Shown piece by piece: positions 43,383 through 52,499 of a stretch of DNA of 64,000 nt. The stretch comes from Nesterenkonia lutea. Its GTDB lineage: Bacteria; Actinomycetota; Actinomycetes; Actinomycetales; Micrococcaceae. Below the pieces are notes generated by a model, which saw only the letters and a program-made list of their open reading frames with translations, did no database searches and was not told where the DNA came from. The position numbers were made by a program, and so were the translations under genes. The stretch is taken from positions 682,001 through 746,000 of the forward strand of contig NZ_JADBED010000001.1 of the NCBI RefSeq assembly GCF_014873955.1, written 5' to 3'. Numbering within the stretch: position 1 is the first letter of the stretch; every line of letters starts with the position of its first letter.

Positions 43383-44633
43383 TCAGCCCGTGGGAGCACT
43401 CACGCTCAGCGCGTGCGGATACACCGGCTCACGGTCCTGGAAACTCAGGATGTCCGGGTTCTGGATCACGCCATCCTGGATCTCGATGGCCCGGGAGATG
43501 ATCGGACTCTCCGTCCATGCGGCCTGTCCCTCCATGACTGTGCGCAGGAACGGGATGAGCGCAGCGCTCACCTCCCACGTGGCGGAGTTCCAGAGGTATG
43601 ACGGGCTGTGGTCGACCGCGTAGTAGTTGACCTCACTGCCGACGGTGAACATCGGGTCCTCGAACGTGGTGGGCTTGGCCCATTCGAAGCCCATCCCTTC
43701 GTCACAGGAGACATCGATGATCAGGCTTCCGGGGGCGAAGAGCTCCAGGTTCTCGGTCGTCAGGTAGGTCAGCGGTGCCGAGACGTCCTGGAGGGTGCAG
43801 TTGACGACGATGTCGTGCGAGGCCAGGAACTCCGGGAGCAGGACCTCGCCAGCGGAGGTGAGGACCTCGCTGAGGTGTGGCTGTCCCTCGCGGGTCTTGA
43901 GCTGAGTGATGTGTGCGGTGTGGATCGGGGAGCCGACCGCCGTCGCGCCGCGCTGTGTGAGGACTTGGATGTCGTGGATGCCCTGTGCCTTCAGCGCGGT
44001 CACAGCGCCTCGAGCCGTCGCGCCGAAGCCGATGACCACTGCGCTGAGCCGAGGCCCGTAGTCACCGGTCGAGCCGGTCAGGCTCAGGGCATGCAGCACG
44101 GAGCAGTAGCCGGCAAGCTCGTTGTTCTTGTGGAACACGTGCAGGTTGAAATCGCCTCGGGGGGTCCAGTGGTTCATCGCCTCGAACGCGATGAGCGTGA
44201 GTCGATTCTCGATCGCGGTCTGTGTCAGCCCGCTGTCCTGGACACAATGGGGCCATCCCCACAGGGTCCTGCCCTGAGGGATCGCTGCCACGTCAGCTGC
44301 CTGTGGCTTGGGCAGGAGCAGCACGTCGGCGGCTTCGATCACCTCGGAGCGTTCCGCGACTCGTCCCACGCGTGACTCGACGTAATCGGGCTCTAGCTGG
44401 AAATCATCGCCGTAGCCGCGCTCCACGACCATCTGGGCGCGCAGGTCCGGGTCGATCTGGTCCAGGTGGTGCGGGTGAATCGGCAGTCGTCGCTCGTTCT
44501 CCATCGAGGAGCCGGCGAGCAGACCCAGGGTGAGCAGGCTGGGGGAGCGTCCGTCCAGAGTATCGGCGGAAACAGCGAGGTGTGCGGGTGCCGCTGGAGC
44601 GGCCGAGGTGGTGCTGGACATCGATATTCCCAT
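43383..44633 (-). CDS. N5-(carboxyethyl)ornithine synthase-like protein (alanine dehydrogenase fold)
   Basis: 416 aa member of the alanine-dehydrogenase/CEO-synthase superfamily. ERRLPIHPHHLDQID and VERGYGDDF open the N-terminal domain, and the NAD(P)-binding site is VVIGFGATARGAVTALKAQG. In Lactococcus CEO synthase condenses pyruvate with ornithine or lysine; the same reaction is likely here. Two ATGs lie close together (44633 and 44621). First 30 residues are Ala/Ser/Pro-rich. Transcribed alone. Confidence 0.75.
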   Translation of the reverse strand: MGISMSSTTSAAPAAPAHLAVSADTLDGRSPSLLTLGLLAGSSMENERRLPIHPHHLDQIDPDLRAQMVVERGYGDDFQLEPDYVESRVGRVAERSEVIEAADVLLLPKPQAADVAAIPQGRTLWGWPHCVQDSGLTQTAIENRLTLIAFEAMNHWTPRGDFNLHVFHKNNELAGYCSVLHALSLTGSTGDYGPRLSAVVIGFGATARGAVTALKAQGIHDIQVLTQRGATAVGSPIHTAHITQLKTREGQPHLSEVLTSAGEVLLPEFLASHDIVVNCTLQDVSAPLTYLTTENLELFAPGSLIIDVSCDEGMGFEWAKPTTFEDPMFTVGSEVNYYAVDHSPSYLWNSATWEVSAALIPFLRTVMEGQAAWTESPIISRAIEIQDGVIQNPDILSFQDREPVYPHALSVSAPTG

Positions 44634-44678
44634 CGTGAGAGAACCAGGGGCGGCTCCTGCCTCGACTGTACGCGGGTC

Positions 44679-45119
44679 TCAGTCGAGGCCGGGACGCCGT
44701 CGGTTCTGCTTGATCTCAGCCCGTTCGCGCTTCCCGGCAAGACGCCGACGGTGAGAACCACGGGTGCGCCGAGTGGGGCGTCGGATGATCGCAGGAGCGA
44801 CGGCCTCGCGGAGCAGCTCGGCGAGTCGTTCACGGGCGGCGGTGCGATTCCGCCGCTGCGAGCGATGCTCTGCGGCGCTGATCGTGAGCACGCTGCCGCT
44901 GAGCCGGGGAGCCAGGCGGTCCAATGCGAGTCTGCGCTGGACCTCGGTGAGCGCCGTCGTCGTTCCCAGATCCAGGCTGAGCTGGACGCGGGAATCGGTG
45001 GTGTTGACGCCCTGGCCGCCCGGTCCCGAGGCATGCGAGAACTGCTCGTGCAGCTCTCCAGCCGGAATGATCAGGCCGTGGGGCGCCCCGGGCCCCGGGG
45101 ATATGCGCAGATTCTCCAC
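44679..45119 (-). CDS. arfB: Alternative ribosome-rescue factor ArfB-like peptidyl-tRNA hydrolase
   Basis: About 146 aa. The catalytic GGQ is in SHASGPGGQGVNT and the C-terminus is the strongly basic tail (RRRLAGKRERAEIKQNRRR) that enters the empty mRNA channel of stalled ribosomes. The protein frees the nascent chain on non-stop complexes without a stop codon. The GTG at 45119 puts LRISPG at the start as in homologues; a GTG at 45137 would add six residues. Stands alone between two leftward genes. Confidence 0.88.
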   Translation of the reverse strand: MENLRISPGPGAPHGLIIPAGELHEQFSHASGPGGQGVNTTDSRVQLSLDLGTTTALTEVQRRLALDRLAPRLSGSVLTISAAEHRSQRRNRTAARERLAELLREAVAPAIIRRPTRRTRGSHRRRLAGKRERAEIKQNRRRPGLD

Positions 45120-45160
45120 TCCATCAGTGTGCCGCACTGCGAGGGCGGAAGACCGTCAGC

Positions 45161-46348
45161 TCACCTGAGTGTCTCCAGCACCTGAAGCGCAGTGCCTGGG
45201 CCGTCCTCGCTCTCCATGGCGCGCGCGGCGGCCTGGACGGCCGGACGAAACTCCTCTGTCTCGACCAGCGCCCTGCTGAGCCGGTGTGCGGTGAGCTTCC
45301 GCTGTGGCACCGGCGCCGGAGCGAGGCCACGCTCGCGGAGCCTGGCACCCCAGAACGGCTGATCCCCGATGAACGGCACGAGGACCGAGACGACACCCGC
45401 GGCGGTCGCGGCATGGACGGTGCCGATGCCCCCGTGATGCACTGCGGCCCTCGCATTCGGCAGCACCGCGTCATGCGCGACCGAACCGGTGACCAGGACA
45501 TCTTCGCCGCGGAGCTCCGGAGGGACCTGGAGCCCGCCGAGCCCCTCCGCGATGAGTGCTCGAGCGCCGGCCCCCCGAATTCCGCCGATCACCTCGCGTG
45601 CACGGGCGGCGGGGTCGCCTGACGCCATCGAGCCGAATCCGGCGTAGACGAAGTCACCACCAGCCATGAACTCCGACACCTCAGCGGAGACGGTCTCCGA
45701 TCCGCCCACCCTCCACGGGCCGGTCAGGTGCACGGTGCTGTCCCAATCATGGGGACGATCCAGCAGGGCTGGACTGATGGGCATGAGCGTGGCCGCCGGC
45801 GGAGCTGGCTCTCCGCCGGATCCGCCGATCATCGAGGACACGTCCTTCAGGTCACGGCGGAACATCCTCTCCCCGCCACTTGCCAGTCGGTAGGTCAGCG
45901 TGTTGAAGCGACCGAGATCCCGGTTCACGGTCCCGGCGGCAGGGAATGCGCGCGTCGGTGTCACCACAGGGACGATCTCGACCTGCACGTACGGAATGGA
46001 GAGGGCGTCCGCCGCCAGCGGCGCCGAGAGGATCTTCGGGTGAGCCAGCAGGACATCGGGCTGATAGTCCCATGCGGCGCGGGCTGACTCGATGATCACG
46101 GCGCGCATGAGCGGCTTGATGACCGAACGATACGAGCGAAGCGCCGCCACGACAGAGACGCCCTGCTGTTCGATCAGCGCGGTGTAGTCAACGCCCAAGC
46201 TGACGACGTCGAGACCGTGGAGGTCGACCCCGGAATGATCAGGAACGACCAGACGAACCTCGTGACCCGCCCGGAGGGCACGCTTCGCGAGCGCGACGAA
46301 AGGTTCCACATCGCCTCGTGATCCAGCAGTGGCCAGAAACAACCGCAT
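45161..46348 (-). CDS. Glycosyltransferase, UGT/MGT type (GT1)
   Basis: 395 aa GT-B fold enzyme. N-terminus RLFLATAGSRGDVEPFVALA is typical of macrolide- and sterol-type GT1 enzymes; the C-terminal donor site reads HHGGIGTVHAATAAGVVSVLVPFIGDQPFWG. Transfers a sugar from a nucleotide donor to a small lipophilic acceptor (natural product, sterol or antibiotic); acceptor unknown. No other natural-product genes nearby. Confidence 0.85.
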   Translation of the reverse strand: MRLFLATAGSRGDVEPFVALAKRALRAGHEVRLVVPDHSGVDLHGLDVVSLGVDYTALIEQQGVSVVAALRSYRSVIKPLMRAVIIESARAAWDYQPDVLLAHPKILSAPLAADALSIPYVQVEIVPVVTPTRAFPAAGTVNRDLGRFNTLTYRLASGGERMFRRDLKDVSSMIGGSGGEPAPPAATLMPISPALLDRPHDWDSTVHLTGPWRVGGSETVSAEVSEFMAGGDFVYAGFGSMASGDPAARAREVIGGIRGAGARALIAEGLGGLQVPPELRGEDVLVTGSVAHDAVLPNARAAVHHGGIGTVHAATAAGVVSVLVPFIGDQPFWGARLRERGLAPAPVPQRKLTAHRLSRALVETEEFRPAVQAAARAMESEDGPGTALQVLETLR

Positions 46349-46423
46349 TGCACACCCGCTTCCCCGTGTCGTCTGGACCTGCCCGTCGCCTGGACCCGCC
46401 CGACGTCCATCCCTGCTCGTCGT

Positions 46424-47179
46424 CTAAACCCGCCGATGCACCCGCTGCGGTGCGGCGAAGACCGTCGTGACTGCGGGCGCGTAGAGAACAGAATCCGGCA
46501 CCCGCCCGGCGAGTCCATTGAATCCCGCCGCGGCGAGCAGCCCGTCCTCCAGGTGGATCAGCTCCGCGTGCTGCAGCGGCCAGGGCTCGTGGCTGTTCCT
46601 GCAATAGATGGTGCGCCCCAGATGTCTCTGATGGAAGCCCCAGCGTGCCGTCAGAAATCCAGCCACAGGATCCTGCTCCAGCGCACCATTGGCCGCGGCG
46701 TCAGCGCCCGGACGTACGCGAATGGTGGAAGCGGCCTCTCGGCGGCCGTGCCGACGGGTGGTGTACTCGACCTCGCCGTCGTCCTGGCGGATCTCCATGG
46801 ACGCCCACTGATACCGCAGGCCGAACGTCGCCCGAGCGATCAGGACCGGGATGAGGTGCGAGGCCTCCAGGCTGCGAAAGACCACCCCGCGGCGACCCTG
46901 CCCATCGATGGAGTAAAGCCGCACGTTGACCTCGGGGAAGTCCCCGAGCCAGGGGATGGCGGGCCCGCCGAAGAAGGAGCTCTCGGACATCTGGAACCCG
47001 ATGAGTCCCACCCAGGAGCTCCCGTCCAACACGTCCGGCGAACAGCCTTCAGGCATGAACGGTTCGACGACGCTGGGATCCACCCGCCAGTGCAGGAACG
47101 TCACCTCGCTCCAGCGCTGCCGCAGCAGTGCGGTCGCGCCGAGCGCAGGGGCCTGACGGGAGAGGGCATGAAGGGCCAT
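46424..47179 (-). CDS. DUF2071 (YqjF-like) family protein
   Basis: 251 aa. The family pattern is clear: LRQRWSEVTFLHWRVDPSVVEPFMPEG, WVGLIGFQM, PEVNVRLYSIDGQGRRGVVFRSLEA and the final LHxxG-like segment. Function unknown; structurally it belongs to the acetoacetate-decarboxylase-like fold. GAGG lies eight bases before the ATG. Divergent from the GT2 gene with 206 bases between. Confidence 0.85.
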   Translation of the reverse strand: MALHALSRQAPALGATALLRQRWSEVTFLHWRVDPSVVEPFMPEGCSPDVLDGSSWVGLIGFQMSESSFFGGPAIPWLGDFPEVNVRLYSIDGQGRRGVVFRSLEASHLIPVLIARATFGLRYQWASMEIRQDDGEVEYTTRRHGRREAASTIRVRPGADAAANGALEQDPVAGFLTARWGFHQRHLGRTIYCRNSHEPWPLQHAELIHLEDGLLAAAGFNGLAGRVPDSVLYAPAVTTVFAAPQRVHRRV

Positions 47180-47385
47180 CGTGGAACCTCGTCATCAGCG
47201 CGGGAGGTGGATGTTCGGACATCAGCGGCGATTCACTGCCATCCTATCCAGTGCGCATCCTCCCAGCCTGGTGTCGCGCGTGGCGGGCTCATACGGCGTA
47301 GATTTGTCCAACAACAGCCGAACAGATTCTGCGACTTCATGATACAGGCGGCGATGGCAGCAGACCAACACCGGTCGAGGCGGAT

Positions 47386-48201
47386 ATGAGAACCGACAAG
47401 CGCGAAGATGCGAACCGTGATCCCCAGCTGGTCACCGTGTCAGTGGTGATCCCGGTCAAGGACGACGCCGAGGAGCTCGCCGCATGCCTCTCCGCCCTGA
47501 AGGCGCAGACCCGCCCGGCCGAGGAGATCGTCGTCGTGGACAACGCGTCTTCGGATTCTTCGGCTTCGATCGCCCGAGCCGCCGGGGCCACAGTGATCGA
47601 GTGCCTGCAGCCAGGAATACCTGCCGCGAGCGCACGCGGATACGACGCGGCCTCAGGAGATCTGATCCTGCGACTCGACGCCGACTGTGTGCCTGCGGCT
47701 TCCTGGATCCACGACGTGGTCGCAGCGTTCGAGGACCGTCCGGAGGTGTCCGCACTGACCGGGCCCGCACGGTTCATCGACGGCCCTGTTCTGCTCCGAC
47801 GTCCACTCGCGGCGCTCTACCTTCACTCCTACACCTGCTTCTGTGCCTCCGCGCTGGGGCATCGCCCCCTGTTCGGCTCCAACCTCGCCATGCGGCGGCA
47901 GGCCTGGGAAGAGATCCGCGCTGATGTCCATCGCGACGACCCGGAGGTGCACGACGATCTCGATCTCTCCTTCCACCTCGGGGAACGTCACCGTCTCGGC
48001 TACGTGCGGGGGGAGCCGATGGGCATCTCGATGCGTCCCTTCAGCGATGCGCGGGCGTTCCGGCGACGTATGGCGCGAGGCTTCCGCACCGTGGCGGTTC
48101 ACTGGCCCGAAGACTTCCCGCCATACCGGTGGCGCCGAGCTCGTCAGCAGCGCCGGGAGATCTCCTCCGCAGCGGAAGGTCGCAGCGATGACCGTCCCTG
48201 A
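47386..48201 (+). CDS. Family 2 glycosyltransferase
   Basis: 271 aa GT-A enzyme. N-terminal SVVIPVKDDAEELAACL, IVVVDNASSDSSASIA and LRLDADCVPAASWI with the metal-binding DxD (DAD) are all present; then FGSNLAMRRQAWEEI and DDPEVHDDLDLSFHLG with the catalytic Asp pair. No membrane anchor. Acceptor not predictable. TAGATT at 47297 is a candidate -10. Overlaps the following phosphohydrolase gene by 14 bases, so both are one unit. Confidence 0.88.
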   Translation: MRTDKREDANRDPQLVTVSVVIPVKDDAEELAACLSALKAQTRPAEEIVVVDNASSDSSASIARAAGATVIECLQPGIPAASARGYDAASGDLILRLDADCVPAASWIHDVVAAFEDRPEVSALTGPARFIDGPVLLRRPLAALYLHSYTCFCASALGHRPLFGSNLAMRRQAWEEIRADVHRDDPEVHDDLDLSFHLGERHRLGYVRGEPMGISMRPFSDARAFRRRMARGFRTVAVHWPEDFPPYRWRRARQQRREISSAAEGRSDDRP

Positions 48202-49144
48202 AGCGCGTGCGGGCTCAGGCGCCTCGAATCTCCCAAGCAACGTCCCGCTGACCGGGCCGAATAACGTCCCGCTGACCGGGCCGAATAACGTCCCGCTGAC
48301 CGGGCCGAATAACGTCCCGCTGACCGGGCCGGTCAAGCCGCCAGCACTGCATGTCATGAGCTGGAACATCCGTCGGCGGACGGGACGGTTCCATCCACGC
48401 GCCGCGGATCGCTGGAACCAACGTGCTCCCGGGCTCCGGGCCCTTCTGCGCGCCGAGCGCCCCACCCTGCTCGGAGCTCAGGAAGCACTGGAGGATCAGT
48501 CCCGGTTCATCTGCGCATCACTCGGGGCGTCCTATCAGTACATCGGACACGGGAGGAGCGCTGGGGGCGGGGGAGAAGGCTGCCCGATCTTCTACGACGC
48601 TGACCGGCTCGAGCTGCTCGGGTGGGAGCAGTCGGCACTTTCCGAGACCCCGGATCGGCCGGGCTCGAGATCCTGGGGGAACGTGATTCCGCGCGTCCTG
48701 GTCTCTGCCAGGTTCCGCGATCGTGAGACCTCGGCGAGCTTCCTCGCCCTGAACACTCACCTCGATCATCTCTCCAGCCGATCACGCCTGGCTTCAGCAC
48801 AGGCGATCAGAGACCTGGCCGCCGCTGGCCCGCTCCCAGCGGTGCTCACCGCTGATCTGAACACCCACGCCGGGACCGCGGCATACCGTGCCCTGGTCGC
48901 CGGGGAGGCGCTCGCCGACACCCGGGCCACGGCGGAGCGGCACGACAGTCAGGAGTGGGGAACCTTTGCGAACTACCGGACGCCGCGCCGAGATCGCCCC
49001 CGCATCGACAGGATCCTGACCACGCCGGGCGTCCGGGTGACCCGGGCCGCCGTCAACACGCAGCGTCACGGTGCAGGATGGGCCTCTGACCACCTGCCGG
49101 TCCACGCCGTGATCGTTCTCCCCGAGGAAGGGGCTTCGCCATGA
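48188..49144 (+). CDS. Endonuclease/exonuclease/phosphatase family protein with octapeptide repeats
   Basis: About 318 aa. The EEP metal sites are visible: HVMSWNIRRRTG (Asn), GAQEALEDQ (Glu), LNTHLDHLSS (Asp/His), TADLNTHAG (Asp/Asn) and WASDHLPVHAVI (Asp-His). EEP enzymes cleave phosphodiesters or phosphate esters of nucleic acids or lipids. Between the start and the domain are four tandem NVPLTGPN octapeptides, encoded by a perfect 24-base repeat. ATG at 48188 has GGAAGG eight bases upstream and overlaps the GT2 gene; the next gene starts on its stop (ATGA). Confidence 0.8.
   Translation: MTVPEARAGSGASNLPSNVPLTGPNNVPLTGPNNVPLTGPNNVPLTGPVKPPALHVMSWNIRRRTGRFHPRAADRWNQRAPGLRALLRAERPTLLGAQEALEDQSRFICASLGASYQYIGHGRSAGGGGEGCPIFYDADRLELLGWEQSALSETPDRPGSRSWGNVIPRVLVSARFRDRETSASFLALNTHLDHLSSRSRLASAQAIRDLAAAGPLPAVLTADLNTHAGTAAYRALVAGEALADTRATAERHDSQEWGTFANYRTPRRDRPRIDRILTTPGVRVTRAAVNTQRHGAGWASDHLPVHAVIVLPEEGASP
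48239..48330 (+). repeat. 24-base in-frame minisatellite
   Basis: Three complete copies plus 20 bases of a fourth, all identical, each encoding NVPLTGPN. Each unit contains CGTCCCGCTGACCGGGCC. Perfect identity suggests the copy number changes by slippage. Confidence 0.95.
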
Positions 49145-49758
49145 TCGAGAACTTCCTGCGCCCTCCCCAGGGCCTGGCTGAGGTGCTGGCCGACGCTCTC
49201 CGGGCGTTCGGTGTGTTCAGCGTCGTGCTCGCGGCCGTGTTCTTCGACCTCACAGACGCCGGCGTTCTGGCGTTCGTGCTCCCCGGCGTGTTCGCCCCAC
49301 GCTTCCTGGGAACACGCGCCGGTGCAGACATCACCCTCGCCGTCACACTGCTCATCGCGGCCTGGAGCAACGTCTGGGGTCTCTACGAGAGCGTCCCCGG
49401 GTGGGACCTGGCGGTCCATTTCGTCTGCACCGGTGTCCTCGCGGCGGCGCTCTGCCTTCTGCTCGGCCGCATCCAGGTGGTGCCTGAGCCGCGGTCGGGC
49501 CAGGTCGCCACGACACTTGGAATCGTGCTGACCACCACCTTCGGACTGGCGCTGAGCGCCGTCTGGGAAATGGTGGAGTGGTTCGGCTTCGTGTATGTGG
49601 CTGAAGGGATCAACGTCAACTACACCGACACGATTGCAGACATGGCGGCCGGTGGGCTGGGGGCCCTCTGCGCGGGGCTGTTCCTCACCTTCTTCGGGCG
49701 CTTCGACCGGGACCGCAGGGCGCCCAAGAGCGCGGGTCGCGGCATCCGCCTAGACTGA
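49141..49758 (+). CDS. Membrane protein, DUF2238-like
   Basis: 205 aa with about six helices. [31 protein letters not shown] and [18 protein letters not shown] reproduce the D-x-x-H, W-E-x-x-E and D-T-x-x-D polar positions seen in DUF2238/YjdF-like membrane proteins, probably a buried metal or catalytic site. Function unknown. Coupled by ATGA to the EEP gene. Confidence 0.7.
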   Translation: MIENFLRPPQGLAEVLADALRAFGVFSVVLAAVFFDLTDAGVLAFVLPGVFAPRFLGTRAGADITLAVTLLIAAWSNVWGLYESVPGWDLAVHFVCTGVLAAALCLLLGRIQVVPEPRSGQVATTLGIVLTTTFGLALSAVWEMVEWFGFVYVAEGINVNYTDTIADMAAGGLGALCAGLFLTFFGRFDRDRRAPKSAGRGIRLD

Positions 49759-49783
49759 GAATCACCTCACCGGACGGAGCCTC

Positions 49784-51061
49784 ATGGACACCGACGTCAT
49801 CGTGATCGGCGCGGGCCTCGCGGGCCTGCAGGCCGCCCGCCGCCTGCAGCGAGAGGGCCACGACGTCACGGTGCTGGAAGCCGGAGACGCCGTCGGGGGA
49901 CGGGTGCGCACCGATCTCGTCGACGGCTTCCGCTGTGACCGCGGGTTTCAGGTGCTCAACCCCGCGTACCCGGCGGTGCGGAAGTGGATCGATGTCCCGG
50001 CACTGGGACTCCAGCGCTTCGGCGCCGGCGCGGTGGTCCGTGACGGAGACACCACGACCACGCTCGCCCATCCGCTGCGCCACCCCCAGCACACCCTGTC
50101 CACCCTGCGCAGCAGACACACCCCGGCCGCGGATCTGCTGGCGCTCGCGCGCTGGATCGGCCCCACCCTGGGCGCCGCAGGCCCCTCCCGCGAGCGTGCC
50201 ACCGGGCCCGGAGATCAGACCCTGCGCGCCTCGTTGGACTCCGCAGGGCTGACCGGGCGGCTGCGCCGGGACGTGCTCGACACCTTCCTGGCCGGAGTCC
50301 TGGCCGACAGCACGGGTGGGAACTCTGCGGCCTATGTGCGGATGCTGGTCCGCAGCTTCGCCCTGGGAGTCCCCGGACTGCCCCGCGAGGGCATGCAGGC
50401 GATGCCGGAGCAGATGGCAGCCTCGCTCGCTGATCCTGTGCGACTGAACACCCGCGCTCGAGACCTGCGCCCGAGCTCCAGGGGCGTGGAGGTCACGACC
50501 GACGCGGGCAGAGTTCACGGACGCGCCGTCGTCCTCGCTGTCGGAGTCCAGCACCTGACCGAGCTCGCCGGTGGGCTCACCGGCCAGCCTGCGCCGGAGG
50601 CCCACGGTCTGACCACGTGGTGGTTCCGCGCTCCGAAGCTGCCGCGGCCCGGGCCGTTCCTGATGCTCGACGCCTCGAAGCCGGGCGGAGGCCCGGCCGG
50701 TCCGATCTGGAACACCGCCGTGGTCTCACAGGCCGCCCCCTCGTACTCGCCGCAGGGACAGCACCTGATCCAGGCCACGACGCTGCTGGATCGTCCCGAT
50801 GGGCTGGCAGAGGAATCGGCGGTGCGTCGCGACCTCGAGCGGCTGTACCAGACCTCCACCACGGACTGGGAGATGCTGATCCACCACGTGGTCCCGCACA
50901 CGCTGCCGGCGATGCCCCCGGGAACGGTGGGACGCGGCCCCCAGCGGATCGCCGACCGGATCCTCGTGGCCGGGGACCACCGCGAGAACGGCTCCATCCA
51001 GGGAGCCCTGGTCTCCGGTGACCGCGCGGCCCGGACCGCGGCCAGTCTGCTATCCGCCTGA
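49784..51061 (+). CDS. FAD-dependent oxidoreductase (phytoene desaturase/amine oxidase type)
   Basis: 425 aa. FAD motif [21 protein letters not shown] with [19 protein letters not shown] (R-x-G loop) at the N-terminus and [25 protein letters not shown] at the end, the two ends of the amine-oxidase fold. Substrate unknown; carotenoid or amine oxidation are the family options and no crt genes are near. TAGACT at 49752 and GGAGCC before the ATG define the start. Its last 12 bases overlap the convergent gene at 51050. Confidence 0.82.
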   Translation: MDTDVIVIGAGLAGLQAARRLQREGHDVTVLEAGDAVGGRVRTDLVDGFRCDRGFQVLNPAYPAVRKWIDVPALGLQRFGAGAVVRDGDTTTTLAHPLRHPQHTLSTLRSRHTPAADLLALARWIGPTLGAAGPSRERATGPGDQTLRASLDSAGLTGRLRRDVLDTFLAGVLADSTGGNSAAYVRMLVRSFALGVPGLPREGMQAMPEQMAASLADPVRLNTRARDLRPSSRGVEVTTDAGRVHGRAVVLAVGVQHLTELAGGLTGQPAPEAHGLTTWWFRAPKLPRPGPFLMLDASKPGGGPAGPIWNTAVVSQAAPSYSPQGQHLIQATTLLDRPDGLAEESAVRRDLERLYQTSTTDWEMLIHHVVPHTLPAMPPGTVGRGPQRIADRILVAGDHRENGSIQGALVSGDRAARTAASLLSA

Positions 51062-51733
51062 CTCCCGGCCCGGTTCTTCGCCTCCCGTGCTGGACCGAAC
51101 GGTGCTGGACTGATCGGAGACGCTCTGCAGGGCGGCGCTCCAACTGCCGTAGCTGTTGCGGATACTGGGCCCCGAGGGCAGATCCATGCGTCCGTGTTCC
51201 TGGCTCTGCTTCCGCCACTCGGTGTAGTTCCGATAGCTGGTGCTGGAGCCTTCTCGGGCCGCCGCCAGAGCGAAGTCGCGGATCGCGGCCTGGAACTGCT
51301 CCGTGGTGAACCGCGCCCTGCCGAAGCCGGCCGCTCGTTCCCTGCTGGAGACCGCCAGCCCCGCAGATGCCAGCGCGCTGTTCCAGGAGCCGCCAGCACG
51401 TTTGAGGATCGTCGTGGACCCCACCGGCCAGACATTCTTTCCCTTCCCGCCGGTGGTGGCGTGTTCGGCGAGGAACTGACTGCGGTGCTGCTCATAGCGC
51501 TGCACCGAGATCGTCAGCGTCGCGTCGTTCTGCACTGCCTCGCGCCCGGCCCGGACAGCGTCCAGTGCCTGCGCCAGACTGTCGCCGGATCCCTGCTCGC
51601 CGAGCCGGGCGGCGACGGTCTCACGCAGCTCCTCGGGCAGCGCGGGACCCTGACTGCTCGGGGTCCTTCCGTATCCGATGGCGAAGAACAGGCTCGCGGT
51701 GATGGCGCTCTCGCTCACCAGGGGTGTCACCAT
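51050..51733 (-). CDS. Protein with two homing-endonuclease-associated-like repeats
   Basis: About 227 aa, no enzyme domain seen. Two repeated units each end in a GSW motif: [20 protein letters not shown] and [17 protein letters not shown], each preceded by a helix with aromatic residues ([27 protein letters not shown]). Such units resemble the DNA-binding repeats found with homing endonucleases. The C-terminus is Ser/Gly/Glu-rich. GGAGAG precedes two close starts (51742 and 51733). Confidence 0.55.
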   Translation of the reverse strand: MVTPLVSESAITASLFFAIGYGRTPSSQGPALPEELRETVAARLGEQGSGDSLAQALDAVRAGREAVQNDATLTISVQRYEQHRSQFLAEHATTGGKGKNVWPVGSTTILKRAGGSWNSALASAGLAVSSRERAAGFGRARFTTEQFQAAIRDFALAAAREGSSTSYRNYTEWRKQSQEHGRMDLPSGPSIRNSYGSWSAALQSVSDQSSTVRSSTGGEEPGRESGG

Positions 51734-51758
51734 GACATGCACTCTCCACTCTCCAGGA

Positions 51759-52475
51759 TCAAGGCGTGATCGGTCCCGCGAGCGCGGCTTCCACGGTGGT
51801 CCGGTCCCCGCTCAGGCTCAGATCATCCAGGCTTCGCCGTCCCCACAGCAGCAGCGCCAGCTCACGGGCCGATCCGCTCACATCCGCTGCGGGTGCGGCG
51901 CTGGCCCGCCCAGAGATCTCCCAGCGCCGGTCGGCGTCCTCGGCGACCAGCGCGATCCCATCCTCCGGGGGTTCCGCACGGCCCTTGCTGATCTGTCGCG
52001 GGTGCATCACCTGCACCACTTCGTCCACGCAGTCCGCCCAGACCGAGGGGTCCTGCGGCGGCATCGGTGCTCCCACCGCCTGGCAGAGGTCCCAGAGGTG
52101 GATGAGGGTCTCGTGGGCCTGACGGCGGTGCCAGAACGACGCCGCTCCCTGGCCCTGCATGGTCTCGCACGGGTGATCCGCCGGCACCTCCGCGAATGTG
52201 TTCTGCAGCAGTTCGGCTCGGACCGCATAGGTCCAGGCCAGACTCTCCCGATCGTCCAGGTCCGCGGGCGGCGGAGGCGTCGCAACCTCTGCCCCGCCCA
52301 CCTTCCTCGCCGCCCAAAGGTGCACCGAGCCCAGGTGCTCGGTCAGCTCGCGCACGGTCCAGTCCCCGCAGCCCGGCACCGGCACGGACGGATCAGTCGT
52401 CCTCAACAGGTCCGTGAAGGTGCTCTGCAGCCCGGCGAGCCGCGGGAGGTGGTCGGCCTCTTCGAAATCAACCAT
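51759..52475 (-). CDS. Maleylpyruvate isomerase family mycothiol-dependent enzyme (TIGR03083 type)
   Basis: 238 aa DinB-like four-helix protein. VPGCGDWTVRELTEHLGSVHLW carries the first metal histidine and AHETLIHLWDL the others; the C-terminal half is the SCP2-like domain of this family. Uses mycothiol as a cofactor in actinobacteria; substrate unknown. Leaderless start (TAGACT six bases upstream). Shares a 24-base gap with the TSUP gene in the other direction. Confidence 0.82.
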   Translation of the reverse strand: MVDFEEADHLPRLAGLQSTFTDLLRTTDPSVPVPGCGDWTVRELTEHLGSVHLWAARKVGGAEVATPPPPADLDDRESLAWTYAVRAELLQNTFAEVPADHPCETMQGQGAASFWHRRQAHETLIHLWDLCQAVGAPMPPQDPSVWADCVDEVVQVMHPRQISKGRAEPPEDGIALVAEDADRRWEISGRASAAPAADVSGSARELALLLWGRRSLDDLSLSGDRTTVEAALAGPITP

Positions 52476-52499
52476 GCGCGGAGTCTATAGGCTGTGCGG
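52476..52499. promoter_or_regulatory. Back-to-back leaderless promoters in a 24-base gap
   Basis: Minus-strand TAGACT (52482-52487) and plus-strand TAGGCT (52488-52493) touch each other; each is six bases from its ATG (52475 and 52500). Any -35 element must lie inside the opposite gene. Confidence 0.6.

Noticed and set aside
42573..47179. CPBP protease, DUF1801 and DUF2071 genes as a defence island
   Set aside because: None is a recognised antiphage family in this setting, there is no restriction, toxin or nuclease partner, and the genes are separately transcribed.
48239..48330. Tandem 24-base repeats as a CRISPR-like array
   Set aside because: Units are contiguous without spacers and in frame with a protein; no cas genes.
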